DNA from: Mailhella sp.
Lineage (GTDB): Bacteria; Desulfobacterota; Desulfovibrionia; Desulfovibrionales; Desulfovibrionaceae
Length of the DNA: 64,000 nucleotides
Assembly: GCA_017408905.1 (NCBI GenBank)
Contig: JAFQTU010000010.1
Span: 45,566 to 109,565, forward strand
Direction: 5' to 3'
Notes under the pieces: model-generated
The model's input: only the letters and a program-made list of their open reading frames with translations
Told to the model about the DNA's origin: nothing
The model's database searches: none
Shown: positions 32,085 to 41,754 of the stretch, one piece after another
Layout: the number at the start of each line of letters is the position of its first letter
How positions within the stretch are numbered: position 1 is the first letter of the stretch
Position numbers and translations under genes: made by a program

Positions 32085-33260
32085 TCAGCGTATCCTTACG
32101 GCAACCGTCCGCTCGTCCTGCCTGTGGAGCGAGCATTTATATGGCTTGCCCTTGAGCTTGAACACGATGACGGTCTTGCCGTTTCTGGCGGTACTGCTCA
32201 CGCTCCTGACAAGTCGATCCTCGATGCCCGGATGGGGGCGCACGTCGAAGAGCCCATCGAGGACCAGCTCATAGCGCCACGGCGAGGAGCGCAGAGCGCC
32301 TTCGGCCTTGAGCGAACTTCCCGCGCCGGTCAGGGTGAACACGAAGATATCCCCGTCCTTATCGATACGGCTCCAGCTCGAGCGCGTGGCCGCCTGGGGC
32401 TGGGGGGAAGACTTTTTGATGCTTGTGCCGGCGTCCGCTTTTTCCGCGCTCCGCTTATCGGTCGGATTTTCGGCAGGAGCAGGCTTCGCTTCGGAAGGAA
32501 GCGCTTCCACGGGTTCGACCGTCAGCTTGCCGGAAACTTCCTGCGTGTAGGAGGGAAGGGCGCTTGCGCTCCCCGCCTGCGGCGCGGCAGGTTCAGGGCT
32601 GGCGGCAGGGGCGGCCTGCACAGGCGCCGGGGGCGTCTTCCCGTCTTCCTTCTGTTCCGTCACAGGGGCGGGGGAGGACGTTTCGGGCTCAGAGGGGCCT
32701 GCGTTTTTCTCCGGGGCAGGCGTTTCGCCTTTCTCCGTCTGCTCGGTCTGCGCGGCGGCAGGGGCGGTCTTGTCGGCGCTTGCGGCCTCAAGCTTTCCGG
32801 CAGGCTTGGCAGGTTCGGGCTTTTCCTGAACAGGGGGCGTGCTTACAGACGCGGGAGCTTCTTTCTCCGCCGGAGCGGCAAGCGAGGCCTGCGCCTTGGC
32901 CACCTTCTGGACGTTCTCCACAGCCTTGGCCGGGGAGGCATCGGGAATCCCGGCTTCCTTTTGCGTTTCCGGCTGGGAGCTTGCGCCCGTGAGTTCGGCC
33001 AGACCGGGAAGTTCACCTGGCAGTGCTCCGGCAACCGTGCCCGAACGCTCATCGACTCTGCAAAGCACGTCGGAAGGGTATTCGCAGAAATTCTCGACAC
33101 GTATGCGCGAGGCTTCAAGGCTGGCCTGAAGTTCGCGGTTGCGCCGTTCCAGCTCGCGGCTTTCCCCGATGCTGTGCCAGACGAGCCAGAGGCCGCCAAG
33201 CATGGCAGCAAGGAGGGATGCGAGGCTGGCGTAAACCAGATAGCGGAACGTGTTATTCAT
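32085..33260 (-). CDS. Membrane-anchored Pro/Ala/Glu-rich protein with AMIN-like C-terminus
   Basis: A 391-residue protein. One N-terminal membrane helix (about 8-32) is followed by a coiled segment and a long Pro/Ala/Glu/Lys-rich stretch (about 90-290) that could span the periplasm. The C-terminal ~95 residues form a beta-rich domain resembling AMIN-type cell-wall-binding modules (weak). Its start overlaps the end of the lytic transglycosylase gene by 8 bases. It may place the transglycosylase or secretin in the wall. Confidence 0.6.
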   Translation of the reverse strand: MNNTFRYLVYASLASLLAAMLGGLWLVWHSIGESRELERRNRELQASLEASRIRVENFCEYPSDVLCRVDERSGTVAGALPGELPGLAELTGASSQPETQKEAGIPDASPAKAVENVQKVAKAQASLAAPAEKEAPASVSTPPVQEKPEPAKPAGKLEAASADKTAPAAAQTEQTEKGETPAPEKNAGPSEPETSSPAPVTEQKEDGKTPPAPVQAAPAASPEPAAPQAGSASALPSYTQEVSGKLTVEPVEALPSEAKPAPAENPTDKRSAEKADAGTSIKKSSPQPQAATRSSWSRIDKDGDIFVFTLTGAGSSLKAEGALRSSPWRYELVLDGLFDVRPHPGIEDRLVRSVSSTARNGKTVIVFKLKGKPYKCSLHRQDERTVAVRIR

Positions 33261-33927
33261 GGTGCTCCCTGAGTCGGGTGACATCCTGTTTGTTCTTGCC
33301 CTCCCCAAGGCGGGCGGTCACGCGGGCCACGTAGTCGCGGGTCTCGGGGAAGGGGGGGATGCCGCCGTACTTCCGTACGTTGGCAGGCCCGGCGTTGTAG
33401 GCGGCAAGCGCCAGTTCAAGCGAACCGAAGCGGTCGAGCTGCCTGCGCAGATAGGCGCAGCCGGCAAGCACGTTGGCTTCCGGGTCGAAGGGGTCGGTCA
33501 GGCCCAGTTCCTGCTGGGTCTGCGGCATGATCTGCATAGCCCCCTGTGCGCCCTTGGGGGACTGGGCATTGGCCTGAAACGCGGATTCCGTGTGGATGAC
33601 AGAGGCGATGAGCGATTCAGGCAGGCCGTGCAGACGCGAAGCCTTTTGTATGATGCGCTTCCATTCTCCGGCCGGGGTATGCACGCGCCCCGCCTTCAGG
33701 GCCTTGGCCAGTTCTGGCGTTATCATGGGCCGGGGCATGGCCAGGAAGCGCGCCGAGGGCGAGAGTTCCAGCACGTCCATGCTGTCCAGAAGGGATTCGT
33801 GGACATGGTGCTGTTTGAGCGGGTCGCGTTCCGAAACGCTGATGTCTTCCGAAAGGATGACACCCCCGAAGGCGGCGGAAGCAAGGGCCGAAAGCCCGCC
33901 CAGCACGAAGAAGCCCCGCAGTATCAT
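33253..33927 (-). CDS. T3SS-associated lytic transglycosylase (SLT)
   Basis: A 224-residue exported SLT-family enzyme. An N-terminal hydrophobic segment serves as signal or anchor. The SLT domain spans about 90-215: catalytic Glu in HTESAF, then GAMQIMPQTQQELG and ALAAYNAGPANVRKYGG. IagB/IpgF-type enzymes in T3SS loci open peptidoglycan for assembly. The start overlaps the anti-sigma-type kinase gene (ATGA). Confidence 0.87.
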   Translation of the reverse strand: MILRGFFVLGGLSALASAAFGGVILSEDISVSERDPLKQHHVHESLLDSMDVLELSPSARFLAMPRPMITPELAKALKAGRVHTPAGEWKRIIQKASRLHGLPESLIASVIHTESAFQANAQSPKGAQGAMQIMPQTQQELGLTDPFDPEANVLAGCAYLRRQLDRFGSLELALAAYNAGPANVRKYGGIPPFPETRDYVARVTARLGEGKNKQDVTRLREHHE

Positions 33928-34349
33928 GCGCGTTCCACAGCGCCGAAGTAGATTTCGATGGTATTGGCCCCCTCGTCTCTGGAGTAGGCCTGATGCTTCG
34001 AAACCGATCGGATGAGGTAGATGCCCAGCCCGCCGACGGGGCGGCTTTCCGTGTCGAGGCTCAGGTCGGGCACGGGGGCTTCCACAAAGGGGTTGAACGG
34101 CGCGCCCCAGTCCGTGACCGAAAAGCAGAGCAGGGGCTCACCGTCGAAAAACACTTCCCGCAGGCCTATTTCGGCTTTGCCCTCGGTCCCTTCGGGATAG
34201 GCGTAGCTGAACACGTTGACAAGCAGTTCTTCCGCAACAAGCTCGATAGTGCCCTTCTGGCCCCGATACGCTTCGGGGGTGTGGGCGGCAAGGAACTCGT
34301 TGACGCAGGCAAGCTGTTCCAAGGTTGCCGGCAGGGTGAGTTGGGGCAT
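33924..34349 (-). CDS. RsbW/BtrW-like serine kinase (anti-sigma type)
   Basis: A 141-residue HATPase_c_2 protein. The N box is in ELVAEELLVNVFSYAY, and G boxes follow (VTDWGAPFNP, then GGLGIYLI). Such kinases phosphorylate a STAS antagonist and sequester a target protein. It lies 32 bases after the STAS gene. With the HAMP-PP2C phosphatase at the far end of the locus it completes a partner-switch set like Bordetella BtrU/V/W, which controls a T3SS. Confidence 0.87.
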   Translation of the reverse strand: MPQLTLPATLEQLACVNEFLAAHTPEAYRGQKGTIELVAEELLVNVFSYAYPEGTEGKAEIGLREVFFDGEPLLCFSVTDWGAPFNPFVEAPVPDLSLDTESRPVGGLGIYLIRSVSKHQAYSRDEGANTIEIYFGAVERA

Positions 34350-34381
34350 GGAGCCTCCGCATGGTTGGCGATTACGAAGGA

Positions 34382-34717
34382 TCAGCGCATCCCGGCCAGC
34401 GCTTCCTCAAGCGAGGCATAGACCGTAAGGATAGAGGTGAAGCCGGAGAGCTTGAACATATCGGCCACCATGGCCTGCATGGCGCAGAAGGCAAGGGCGG
34501 CCTTGGCGGCTTTGCAGGCCTTGCCGATGGTAAGGATGCCGCGAAGCCCGGCCGAGCTGATATACTCGAGGCCGGCCAGATCCACGATGAAGCGGCCGCT
34601 GCCGTTCTTTATCTGCTTCTGGCATTCCTCGGTGAACTCCGCAACGGTAGTGGCATCCATGCGGCCGATGACTTTCAGGATGGTGATGCCGTCCTGCGCG
34701 CTTACCTCTATATGCAT
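34382..34717 (-). CDS. RsbV/BtrV-like STAS antagonist
   Basis: A 111-residue STAS-domain protein. The phosphorylation loop is DLAGLEYISSAGLRGIL, with the likely target serine at Ser55 (Ser54 next to it). Dephosphorylated antagonist binds the RsbW-like kinase and frees its target. AAGGAG lies 6 bases before the ATG. It lies 17 bases after sctR in the T3SS run. Confidence 0.88.
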   Translation of the reverse strand: MHIEVSAQDGITILKVIGRMDATTVAEFTEECQKQIKNGSGRFIVDLAGLEYISSAGLRGILTIGKACKAAKAALAFCAMQAMVADMFKLSGFTSILTVYASLEEALAGMR

Positions 34718-34733
34718 GAAGAACTCCTTGGCG

Positions 34734-35384
34734 TTAGTGATAGCTGAGCATGAGGCCCTGACTTATCTTCAGCCAGCCGTCAAGGGTGACGAAAAGCAGA
34801 AGCTTGAAGGGCAGGGAAATGGTGGTGGGCGAAACCATCATCATGCCCATGGCCAGAAGGATATTGGAAATGATGAGGTCGATGGCGATGAAGGCCAGAT
34901 AGAGCACGAAGCCTATCTGGAAGGCCTTTGTCAGTTCCGTGATGGTGAAGGCGGGCACGATGAAGATCATGCTTTCCTTATCGATAAGGTCGTGCCGCTC
35001 CTTGGGCCAGATGCGCTTGGCCGTGCTCACCAGCATATTGCTTATCTTGTCGTCCGTATTGGCCTTGAGGAAGGTGCGCAGGGGCGGGGAAGCCTTGTCC
35101 AGCGTGGCGGCCACATCGGAAATGGAGAATTCCGTGTGCACCTTGGTATCTTTCACAAGGTCGTACGTATCGAGGGCAACGGGGGCCATGATGAACAGGG
35201 TGAGTATCATGGCAAGGCCGTTCATCACGATGGCAGGCGGTACCTGCTGGACGCCCAGAGCATTGCGCACCAGAGAAATGACAATGATGATCTTCGTGTA
35301 GGACGTGACCATCATCAGCAGGAAGGGCGCAAGTCCGAGAATGGACAGCGTGGCTATGAGGTACAGCGGAAATTGGGTGATCAT
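34734..35384 (-). CDS. sctR: T3SS export-gate protein SctR
   Basis: A 216-residue FliP/YscR-family inner-membrane protein with four hydrophobic helices and the conserved blocks SYTKIIIVISLVRNALG and ISLPFKLLLFVTLDGW. It forms the core of the SctRST export channel. sctS and sctT are not adjacent but lie in the divergent operon, so the gate is encoded by both runs. Confidence 0.95.
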   Translation of the reverse strand: MITQFPLYLIATLSILGLAPFLLMMVTSYTKIIIVISLVRNALGVQQVPPAIVMNGLAMILTLFIMAPVALDTYDLVKDTKVHTEFSISDVAATLDKASPPLRTFLKANTDDKISNMLVSTAKRIWPKERHDLIDKESMIFIVPAFTITELTKAFQIGFVLYLAFIAIDLIISNILLAMGMMMVSPTTISLPFKLLLFVTLDGWLKISQGLMLSYH

Positions 35385-35405
35385 GCCTGCGCTCCGGCCT
35401 TCCGG

Positions 35406-36434
35406 CTACAGAAGCTCGGTGAGCTGGACACCAAGGACGCCGTTCATGTCCACGATGCGGCCCCTGGCGAAGGGCTTGCCCTGGACGCGTACGGTAACGG
35501 CCGAATCCATGTCGCCGGCAAGGGGGAAGGTGAAGCCCGGCGTCAGCGCGGCAAGCTCGCCCACGGTGATGACGCGCCTGTCGAGTTCGAAGCTCAGGCG
35601 TATCTCAATATCTTTCTGCTCGTTGCTTTCCATATCGCTGTCCATTTCTTCGGCTAAAGGTCCTTCGAGAACGGCCTGATTATTCGCCACGGCGCATACG
35701 CCCGCAAGAACAGAGCCTGCTCCGCGGTAAACGCGCATATCGAGCCTGCCTTCCGCAAGCGGCCACGCCGCAGGAAGAAGCACGTCTTCCGCTTCAAGGG
35801 AGGCCGCTTCTGCCGATGTCAGATATAGATAGCCCGTTTCCAGAGCCACTTCAAGGGGCAGGGCGGCTACGGCCTTGGCAAGGGCGGGATTGGGGCGGAA
35901 AGGCAGATGCTTGAGAAGTTCCGCCGCCGCAGAGGCCGCCTGCGGCTCATGGGGAACGAAGGCCGCAAGCAGGCCCATGTCGGCACAGGAGCCGCCGCAG
36001 AGCCATAGTTTCGCGCCAAGCGCGCGTTCGGCGGGATAGGCGGCGGGTGCGAAGTCGATGCCCTTGAGGGAAATCATCTCGCCTGCGGCCTGCTGGAAGG
36101 CGCCTGCGCTCTGGGAAAGGAGAGAATGGAGCACGGCGGAACGCACTTCGACGGGCAGTTCCTCAAGGGCAAAGCCGTCAGCCGCGCCGAAGGCCTCGTG
36201 CCGGAGCAGGAAGGAAGCGTCGCTGAAATAGGCCGTCCATGCATACGCGCCGAGCGTGAATTCCACGGCGCAGGCGGGCGCGAAGGAAGGCGCGTCGGCA
36301 AGGAATTCCCATCGCGCCGTACCCTGCCCGAAGGGCGTGTGCCAGGCGTTCCCCCGCGAAAACAGCATATTCAGCAGGAGGGCCTTGTGCGGGTCGAGCC
36401 GGGGGGCCTTATAGAGAGGGTAGGGAGTCATCAT
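35406..36434 (-). CDS. sctQ: T3SS sorting-platform protein SctQ
   Basis: A 342-residue protein with a C-terminal SpoA (FliN/YscQ) domain at about 270-342 (LDRRVITVGELAALTPGFTF...VRVQGKPFARGRIVDMNGVLGVQLTELL). The N-terminal part is diverged, as usual. An internal start producing a short SctQ-C form is common in the family; a methionine (MDSDMES) lies just before the SpoA part. Confidence 0.9.
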   Translation of the reverse strand: MMTPYPLYKAPRLDPHKALLLNMLFSRGNAWHTPFGQGTARWEFLADAPSFAPACAVEFTLGAYAWTAYFSDASFLLRHEAFGAADGFALEELPVEVRSAVLHSLLSQSAGAFQQAAGEMISLKGIDFAPAAYPAERALGAKLWLCGGSCADMGLLAAFVPHEPQAASAAAELLKHLPFRPNPALAKAVAALPLEVALETGYLYLTSAEAASLEAEDVLLPAAWPLAEGRLDMRVYRGAGSVLAGVCAVANNQAVLEGPLAEEMDSDMESNEQKDIEIRLSFELDRRVITVGELAALTPGFTFPLAGDMDSAVTVRVQGKPFARGRIVDMNGVLGVQLTELL

Positions 36435-37093
36435 GCGTCATCCGTTTTTCGGGCTTCATCGGGGTCAAGGGCGAAATAGCCGCGCGAACGGCGGTCGGCA
36501 TCGCCGTCTTCCTGCTGGATATCGACCGAAACTTCCACAGCCGCCATCTCGTGCGCTTCGAGCCTCTTTTTGAGGTCGAACTGGGAGGCCACCAGCGTCT
36601 GGAAGGAGGAAGAGTCCGTGCAGTGCAGGGATACCGAAAGCATACCTTCCGGCGTGCGGGAAAGGATGATCTCCGTTCCCGGGAGTATCCTGTCGGAGAG
36701 CGTCAGCCGCACTTCCTGCCTGCCCTCTTCCGCAGAAACGAGGATGCGTTCCACCAGCCTGTCCAGCTCGTCTGCCGAAAGTCCGGCGGCGTGGACAGGC
36801 CCTGCGGAAGCCATGCCTTCCACTTCGCTGAACATACCGACCATGGAGAAAAGGGAGGAAAGCGAGGCCTGCGGGTTTTCGTCAGGCGCGTAAGGCAGTT
36901 TTTCGTGGAAGGGGCCCGAGTCAGGCTGGGAAGCGCCGCCATGTTCCTGCCGGTCTTCCTTCATGGCGGCCCTGAACGCGTCCACATCCCTGCTGTCCGG
37001 CGCGCGAGAGGGCGAATCGCAGGCCAGCCCGGAGGCGGCCACCCTGCTTCTCAGGTCTGCTTCCTGAGCGTGTATCGTATTGAGATCGTTCAT
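36431..37093 (-). CDS. sctP: T3SS needle-length/substrate-switch protein SctP-like
   Basis: A 220-residue protein with a disordered N-terminal half and a C-terminal T3S4-like (FliK/YscP) segment around LSRTPEGMLSVSLHCTDSSS. It overlaps sctQ (ATGA) and follows sctO, the standard place of sctP. At 220 residues it is short for a ruler, fitting a short needle. Confidence 0.75.
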   Translation of the reverse strand: MNDLNTIHAQEADLRSRVAASGLACDSPSRAPDSRDVDAFRAAMKEDRQEHGGASQPDSGPFHEKLPYAPDENPQASLSSLFSMVGMFSEVEGMASAGPVHAAGLSADELDRLVERILVSAEEGRQEVRLTLSDRILPGTEIILSRTPEGMLSVSLHCTDSSSFQTLVASQFDLKKRLEAHEMAAVEVSVDIQQEDGDADRRSRGYFALDPDEARKTDDA

Positions 37094-37123
37094 AGCCTAT
37101 GCCTCATGCCCGAATCATGCCTG

Positions 37124-37624
37124 TCAGGCGTCTTCGCCTTCCGCTTCTGCCCCAAGGCGGGAGAGGGGGCGGAATTCTTCCATTTCCAAGTCGGCCTGAT
37201 GTTCGGCCTCTTTCTTGGCCTCTTCGGCCCAGATATCCTTGTGGGCGTGTATCTTCGCCGTGTTCTTCATGGCTCTCTTGGCCTGCGCCCGGCAGTCCTC
37301 AAGGGCTTTTTTCCTGTCGAGCACGTTCTTTTCCGCCTTGCGCACCTCTTCCTCTTTCAAGGCTTCCTGCGCGGCAAGGCTGGCAAGGCCCGCCTTGAAA
37401 TCGTCTATCTGCCGTATGCTCAGGGCCTTGAGCATGATGGCGTCGTAGCGCCGTTCTTCCTCTTCGCGCCGCCACTGGCGGAAGGCTTCCAGCTCTTCCT
37501 TGCACCTGAGCACCTCGGCTTCGGCTTCGCGCACGGCAAGTTCGGCATAGCGCACACTGCGCTTGGCGTTTTCTTCCCGGAATTGCCGCACCGAGAGCAG
37601 GGCTTCGAGGGGATAGCTTTCCAC
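37124..37624 (-). CDS. sctO: T3SS stalk protein SctO
   Basis: A 166-residue, almost fully helical, charged protein (long coiled coil about 10-140), matching YscO/FliJ in size and in its place between sctN and sctP. FliJ-like proteins sit in the ATPase hexamer and connect it to the export gate. The start lies 2 bases after the sctN stop. Confidence 0.87.
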   Translation of the reverse strand: MESYPLEALLSVRQFREENAKRSVRYAELAVREAEAEVLRCKEELEAFRQWRREEEERRYDAIMLKALSIRQIDDFKAGLASLAAQEALKEEEVRKAEKNVLDRKKALEDCRAQAKRAMKNTAKIHAHKDIWAEEAKKEAEHQADLEMEEFRPLSRLGAEAEGEDA

Positions 37625-37626
37625 GG

Positions 37627-38943
37627 TCAGCGCACCGCCTGCGACAAGGCCTGAAGTGTTTCTTCAAAACTGCTCTTCTCGTCAAGCCCCTGTTTGAGGA
37701 AGGCGTTCACCCTGTCGATGCGCGCCAGGGCTTCGTCTGCGTCCTTGTCGGCCCCCTTCTTGTATTCGCCTATCTGCACAAGCAGTTCCACTTCGGCAAA
37801 TTTGGCCAGTATCTGGCGCAGGCGCTGGGCGTCCTTTTTGTGCTCCTTGCTGACGATGGCGTTCATCACGCGGCTCACGCTGGCCTGCACATCGATGGCG
37901 GGGTAGTGGTTGCGCGCGGCAAGCTTGCGGGAAAGCACGATATGCCCGTCGAGGATGGAGCGCGTTTCGTCGGCAATGGGTTCGGTCATGTCGTCGCCTT
38001 CCACAAGAACGGTGTAGAGCGCGGTGATGGAGCCCTTGTCGTTGTTGCCGGCGCGTTCCATGAGCTTCGGCAGTTCGGAGAAGACCGAGGGCGGGAAGCC
38101 GCGGCGGGTAGGCGGTTCACCGGCGGCAAGGCCTATCTCGCGCTGGGCGCGGCCGAAGCGGGTCACGGAGTCCATCATAAGCAGGACGCTCTTCCCCTGA
38201 TCGCGGAAATATTCGGCAATGGCCGTGGAGGTATAGGCCGCCTTGAGGCGCTCCATGGAGGAACGGTCGGACGTGGAGACCACGAGCACGGCCTTCTTCC
38301 TGCCTTCCGGGCCAAGGTCATGTTCTATGAATTCGCGCACTTCGCGGCCTCGTTCACCGATGAGGGCCAGCACGCAGACTTCGGCCGAACAGCCCTTGAT
38401 GATGCTGGAAAGCAGGGTGGACTTGCCGCCGCCTGCCGCCGCGAAAATGCCCATGCGCTGGCCTTCGCCGCAGGTGAGCATGCCGTCCAGACTGCGCAGG
38501 CCGAGCGAGAGCGGCTTGCTGATGATCTTGCGCGTCATGGGGTTGGGCGCTTCGGCAAAGACAGGATAATGGGTGCGCGTTTTCAGGGCAGGGCCGCCGT
38601 CGATGGGCTGGCCAAGGCCGTCGAGCACACGGCCGAGAAGCTCTTCCCCCACCGGGACGGAAAGTATCTCGCCCGTGGGGATGACTTCCGTGGCGGGGGA
38701 AACGCCCTGACAGCTCCCCAGCGGGGAAAGCAGGGCCACGTTCTTCACAAAGCCCACCACTTCGGCCTTGAGGCTGAAATCCTCCCACGGATTCTGGAGT
38801 ATGCAGAGCTCGCCCACCTTCACGCCGGGAACGACGGCACGGATGATGGTACCGACGACCTGCTCCACGCGGCCGCGTATCTCGACCGAGGTCGCGGTCT
38901 GCACCGCTTCTTCGAGGAGGGAGCCAATGTATTCGAACGCCAT
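37627..38943 (-). CDS. sctN: T3SS ATPase SctN
   Basis: A 438-residue FliI/YscN-type ATPase that unfolds substrates and strips chaperones. Walker A is [11 protein letters not shown] (about 168-178). The ERGREVREF block and Walker B-region [20 protein letters not shown] follow, and the C-terminal helical domain is complete. ATG 38943 ([10 protein letters not shown]) is chosen by family length; a longer frame upstream overlaps sctL out of character. Confidence 0.97.
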   Translation of the reverse strand: MAFEYIGSLLEEAVQTATSVEIRGRVEQVVGTIIRAVVPGVKVGELCILQNPWEDFSLKAEVVGFVKNVALLSPLGSCQGVSPATEVIPTGEILSVPVGEELLGRVLDGLGQPIDGGPALKTRTHYPVFAEAPNPMTRKIISKPLSLGLRSLDGMLTCGEGQRMGIFAAAGGGKSTLLSSIIKGCSAEVCVLALIGERGREVREFIEHDLGPEGRKKAVLVVSTSDRSSMERLKAAYTSTAIAEYFRDQGKSVLLMMDSVTRFGRAQREIGLAAGEPPTRRGFPPSVFSELPKLMERAGNNDKGSITALYTVLVEGDDMTEPIADETRSILDGHIVLSRKLAARNHYPAIDVQASVSRVMNAIVSKEHKKDAQRLRQILAKFAEVELLVQIGEYKKGADKDADEALARIDRVNAFLKQGLDEKSSFEETLQALSQAVR

Positions 38944-38956
38944 GGGGAACTCCGGC

Positions 38957-39574
38957 CTACTGCTGCTGTATCTTGCTCTTGAAGGCGTTTTCCAGCGCCT
39001 TGAGCTGGGTGGAAAGGCTGGCATCCACCACGCCAAGCTCGCTTTCGAGGATGCAGGAATCCCGTTCAAGGCGGGCGTCGGCGATGACCGTCATGAAGGA
39101 ATTGCCGCCGCCTGCCGTCATGCCAGCCATAGCTTCGAGCACGGCGGCCTCGTCGGCAGGGGCAACGCGCACCGTCACCTTCTGCTGGCCGCGCACCACG
39201 TTGAGGGCGTTGCGCACGATGGCCACGATGCGTTCCTTGTCCTCCATCTCCCCGATGATCTTGCGGATGGACTGGTTCACCACGTTGACAAGGGTGCTTT
39301 CAATGCCTTCGATGAACTCCACCGAAGAAATGATGGTTTCCATCATTTTTTCAGCGTGTTCCAGCTTGCCTTCTTCCAGCCCGTCGGCATAGCCTTCGCG
39401 CTTTTTTTCCTCATAGGCCTCGAGGGCGGCGCACTCCATGTCGGCGGCCTTCTGGCGGGCGGCATCGAGCAGGGCGCTGGCTTCGTAAAGCTGGCCGAGT
39501 TCCGCCGCCTTGACGATCTTCGTCCCAGCGGCAGGCTGAAGGGAATCGGTATTCAGTCGAAACAGGGTGCCCAT
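38957..39574 (-). CDS. sctL: T3SS stator protein SctL
   Basis: A 205-residue HrpE/YscL/FliH-family protein. The N-terminal part has the coiled region [20 protein letters not shown], and the C-terminal part has the conserved [12 protein letters not shown] and [15 protein letters not shown] blocks. It regulates and anchors SctN. It overlaps the end of sctK by 22 bases. Confidence 0.93.
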   Translation of the reverse strand: MGTLFRLNTDSLQPAAGTKIVKAAELGQLYEASALLDAARQKAADMECAALEAYEEKKREGYADGLEEGKLEHAEKMMETIISSVEFIEGIESTLVNVVNQSIRKIIGEMEDKERIVAIVRNALNVVRGQQKVTVRVAPADEAAVLEAMAGMTAGGGNSFMTVIADARLERDSCILESELGVVDASLSTQLKALENAFKSKIQQQ

Positions 39575-40260
39575 TGCGGTGCGGCCTCCCGGAGAAGCAG
39601 TTTTTTAAGGGTGAACCACAGTACGCGCCGCTGTTCGGCACGAAGCGGGGGCAGGGCAGTCTGGGCGCTGGCGGCCTCACTGCTCGAGGGCGGAGCGTCC
39701 ACAAGGGCGGCCCGCTGGAGCTTCGCGGCCCAGACAGGGCGGAGTTCTTCCGGCCAGCTCCGGGAAACGGCGAACAGCACGGCCGCAGAAAGGAGGCGAA
39801 GCCTTTCCGTCAGGCACCCTTCGGGCATATTCTCGATAAGGAAAGGCCGCAGGCTCCCTATCTGGTAGCGGCCTCGGCGTATGGCGTAGCTGAAGACGGC
39901 GTCGCCCAGAAGGGAGCGGAGTTCGATGACCTGCGCCTTGTTCAGGACAAGGGCCATCTCTTCCCCATAGACCGCCGCGCTGAACATCAGGGCCAGCCTG
40001 CGGAGCTCGTCGTCCGAAAGGAGCACGAGGCGGCAGCTTTCTTCGGAAAAATCCCACCAGCCGCGCGCTTTCTCCCGTCTGTCGCCGGAGCAGGCGCGCC
40101 TCACGGCAGGGTCGCGCATGAGCGCCTTGCCGACCTCGCCCAGAGACGCCAGAAGGGCGCAGTCGTCACTGCGGTCCTGCCGGGCCCTGTTGAACTCGAC
40201 CATTGCCTTGAAGAGGGCTGGCCTGCGGCCGAGTGCTTCGACGAGGAAACGCTGGTCCAT
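39553..40260 (-). CDS. sctK: T3SS sorting-platform adaptor SctK
   Basis: A 235-residue Leu/Arg-rich helical protein whose size, gene place (between sctJ and sctL) and motifs (WWDFSEESCRLVLLSDDELRRLALMF) fit YscK/SctK, which links SctQ pods to SctD. The family is poorly conserved, so context carries much of the call. Confidence 0.82.
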   Translation of the reverse strand: MDQRFLVEALGRRPALFKAMVEFNRARQDRSDDCALLASLGEVGKALMRDPAVRRACSGDRREKARGWWDFSEESCRLVLLSDDELRRLALMFSAAVYGEEMALVLNKAQVIELRSLLGDAVFSYAIRRGRYQIGSLRPFLIENMPEGCLTERLRLLSAAVLFAVSRSWPEELRPVWAAKLQRAALVDAPPSSSEAASAQTALPPLRAEQRRVLWFTLKKLLLREAAPQWAPCFD

Positions 40261-40266
40261 GCTTCC

Positions 40267-41043
40267 TTATTCCTGATTTCCCTGATGTTCTTCCCTGCGG
40301 CGGCGCAGGTGGAGGATACCGGCAGTGCCGAGGCCGCCAAGCGCAAGGGCGAAGAACACGCCGACGGCGGCAAGGATGTAGAGGCGGGCGCTGTCCTGCT
40401 TCACTTCCTGATGCGGCATGGGCACGCTCACGGTTTCGCGTACCGGCACGAGCATGACGGAGACCTTGTCCTGCATGAGCGCAGGAACAGCGTTGGCCGT
40501 AAGCTCCCGGATGTGGGGGATGAGCCGCGTGGCCTGCGATTCAGGCGTGTGGCGCAGGAAGACGGCGGCGCTGGGGGGCGTGATGTTGCCCGTGCTGAGG
40601 TCGGTCTGGCTCAGGACCACGTGTACCCGGGCCGTGAGCACGCCGTCGATGCGCGAGAAGGTGTCGGCCAGTTCCTGCGAGATGGCAAAGGCCAGCCGGG
40701 CCTGCTCTTCCGTGGCGGAAGAGATCATGCCTTCGGCGGAAAAGACCTTGCCGAGGTTCTGGAAATCTTCGCGGGGAAGGCTGTTTTCCTTGAGGATTTC
40801 CAGCGCCTGAACGATGCGGTTCTCCTCGACGGAAAGGCTGTAGCCGTTCTTCGAGCCTACCTTTTCCGCAGGGATGCCATGCCGCAGAAGAAGCGAAAGC
40901 ATGGTGTTCACCTGATTTTCGCTGAGCCCCTGATAAATTTCAGTTTTACAGCCGGTCAGGAGCAGGAGCGACATGACGGCCGCAAGGCAGAGCATACGGC
41001 GGAGCATGGCGGAAAGGCGGGGGGCGATGCAGGGTATGGGCAT
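40267..41043 (-). CDS. sctJ: T3SS inner-ring lipoprotein SctJ
   Basis: A 258-residue YscJ/FliF-type lipoprotein. Lipobox LLTGC is at about residues 28-32, followed by the ring-building domain (YQGLSENQVNTMLSLLLRHGI). A C-terminal membrane helix (about 212-238) and a basic cytosolic tail complete it. ATG 41043 has AAGGAAG upstream; an internal ATG at 41007 is possible. Confidence 0.95.
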   Translation of the reverse strand: MPIPCIAPRLSAMLRRMLCLAAVMSLLLLTGCKTEIYQGLSENQVNTMLSLLLRHGIPAEKVGSKNGYSLSVEENRIVQALEILKENSLPREDFQNLGKVFSAEGMISSATEEQARLAFAISQELADTFSRIDGVLTARVHVVLSQTDLSTGNITPPSAAVFLRHTPESQATRLIPHIRELTANAVPALMQDKVSVMLVPVRETVSVPMPHQEVKQDSARLYILAAVGVFFALALGGLGTAGILHLRRRREEHQGNQE

Positions 41044-41094
41044 GGAGGCTTCCTTATGCGGGGTGGCAGGAACGGCGCGGCTTCGGGCGCGCCC

Positions 41095-41460
41095 TCAGCT
41101 CATGGTTTGCAGGAGCGACCGGGCAAGACTGCCGGCGGAATCGGGGGCGTCCTTCAAAGGCTCAAGAAGGGCGGCGGCCTCATCGTTCCTTTTCATGAGG
41201 AAGAGGCAGAAGCCGAGCATACTCAGCGCGTCGGCATCGCTGGCGTGCTCTGCGGCGATATCCCTCAGCATGGCTTCGGCCTTGGGAAGTTCGCCTACCA
41301 CCATATGGCTCAGGGCAAGGCCGATGCGCGCGGGGATATGCCCGGGCTTGAGCAGGAGGACGCAGTTGTAGATACTGCACGCCTCAAGCACCATGCCGTT
41401 ATGGCAGCCCGCGTTGGCGATGTCCATCAGGCGGACGAGAGTGGCTTCTTCAAGCATCAT
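41095..41460 (-). CDS. sctG: SctG-like TPR chaperone for the needle
   Basis: A 121-residue protein of tandem TPR-like helices (EACSIYNCVLLLKPGHIPARIGLALS, then DADALSMLGFCLFLMKRND). Its place next to the needle gene and the size match YscG/PscG, which with YscE keeps needle subunits unpolymerised in the cytosol. Confidence 0.8.
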   Translation of the reverse strand: MMLEEATLVRLMDIANAGCHNGMVLEACSIYNCVLLLKPGHIPARIGLALSHMVVGELPKAEAMLRDIAAEHASDADALSMLGFCLFLMKRNDEAAALLEPLKDAPDSAGSLARSLLQTMS

Positions 41461-41476
41461 AGGTCACAGGCTTTTT

Positions 41477-41743
41477 CTAGCTGGTGCGCTGGGCCAGAGT
41501 TTTCATCATGTCGGTAAGGCTCTTGCTCACGGAAGAGACCATTTCGAGGATGGCGTTGTACTGGCCGATGTAGAACTGCATTTCCAGCATGGCCGTCTGC
41601 TGCTGATCCTGAGGCATCTCAGAGATCTTTTCCATCTTATCCTGAAGCTGTACGCCGACATTGTTGAGATTCGTAAGGCAGGTATCGAAAAGCTCGTTGA
41701 CGTTGATACCGCCGCCGTGGCTGTTGATCTGATTTATCATCAT
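41477..41743 (-). CDS. sctF: T3SS needle subunit SctF
   Basis: An 88-residue helical-hairpin protein of the YscF/MxiH needle family. The C-terminal helix includes MLEMQFYIGQYNAILEMVSS and KSLTDMMKTLAQR. Length is usual. It lies between the putative co-chaperone genes for the needle, as in Ysc loci. The C-terminal IGQYN block is also seen in the two filament-like proteins upstream. Confidence 0.93.
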   Translation of the reverse strand: MMINQINSHGGGINVNELFDTCLTNLNNVGVQLQDKMEKISEMPQDQQQTAMLEMQFYIGQYNAILEMVSSVSKSLTDMMKTLAQRTS

Positions 41744-41754
41744 GGTGATCTACC

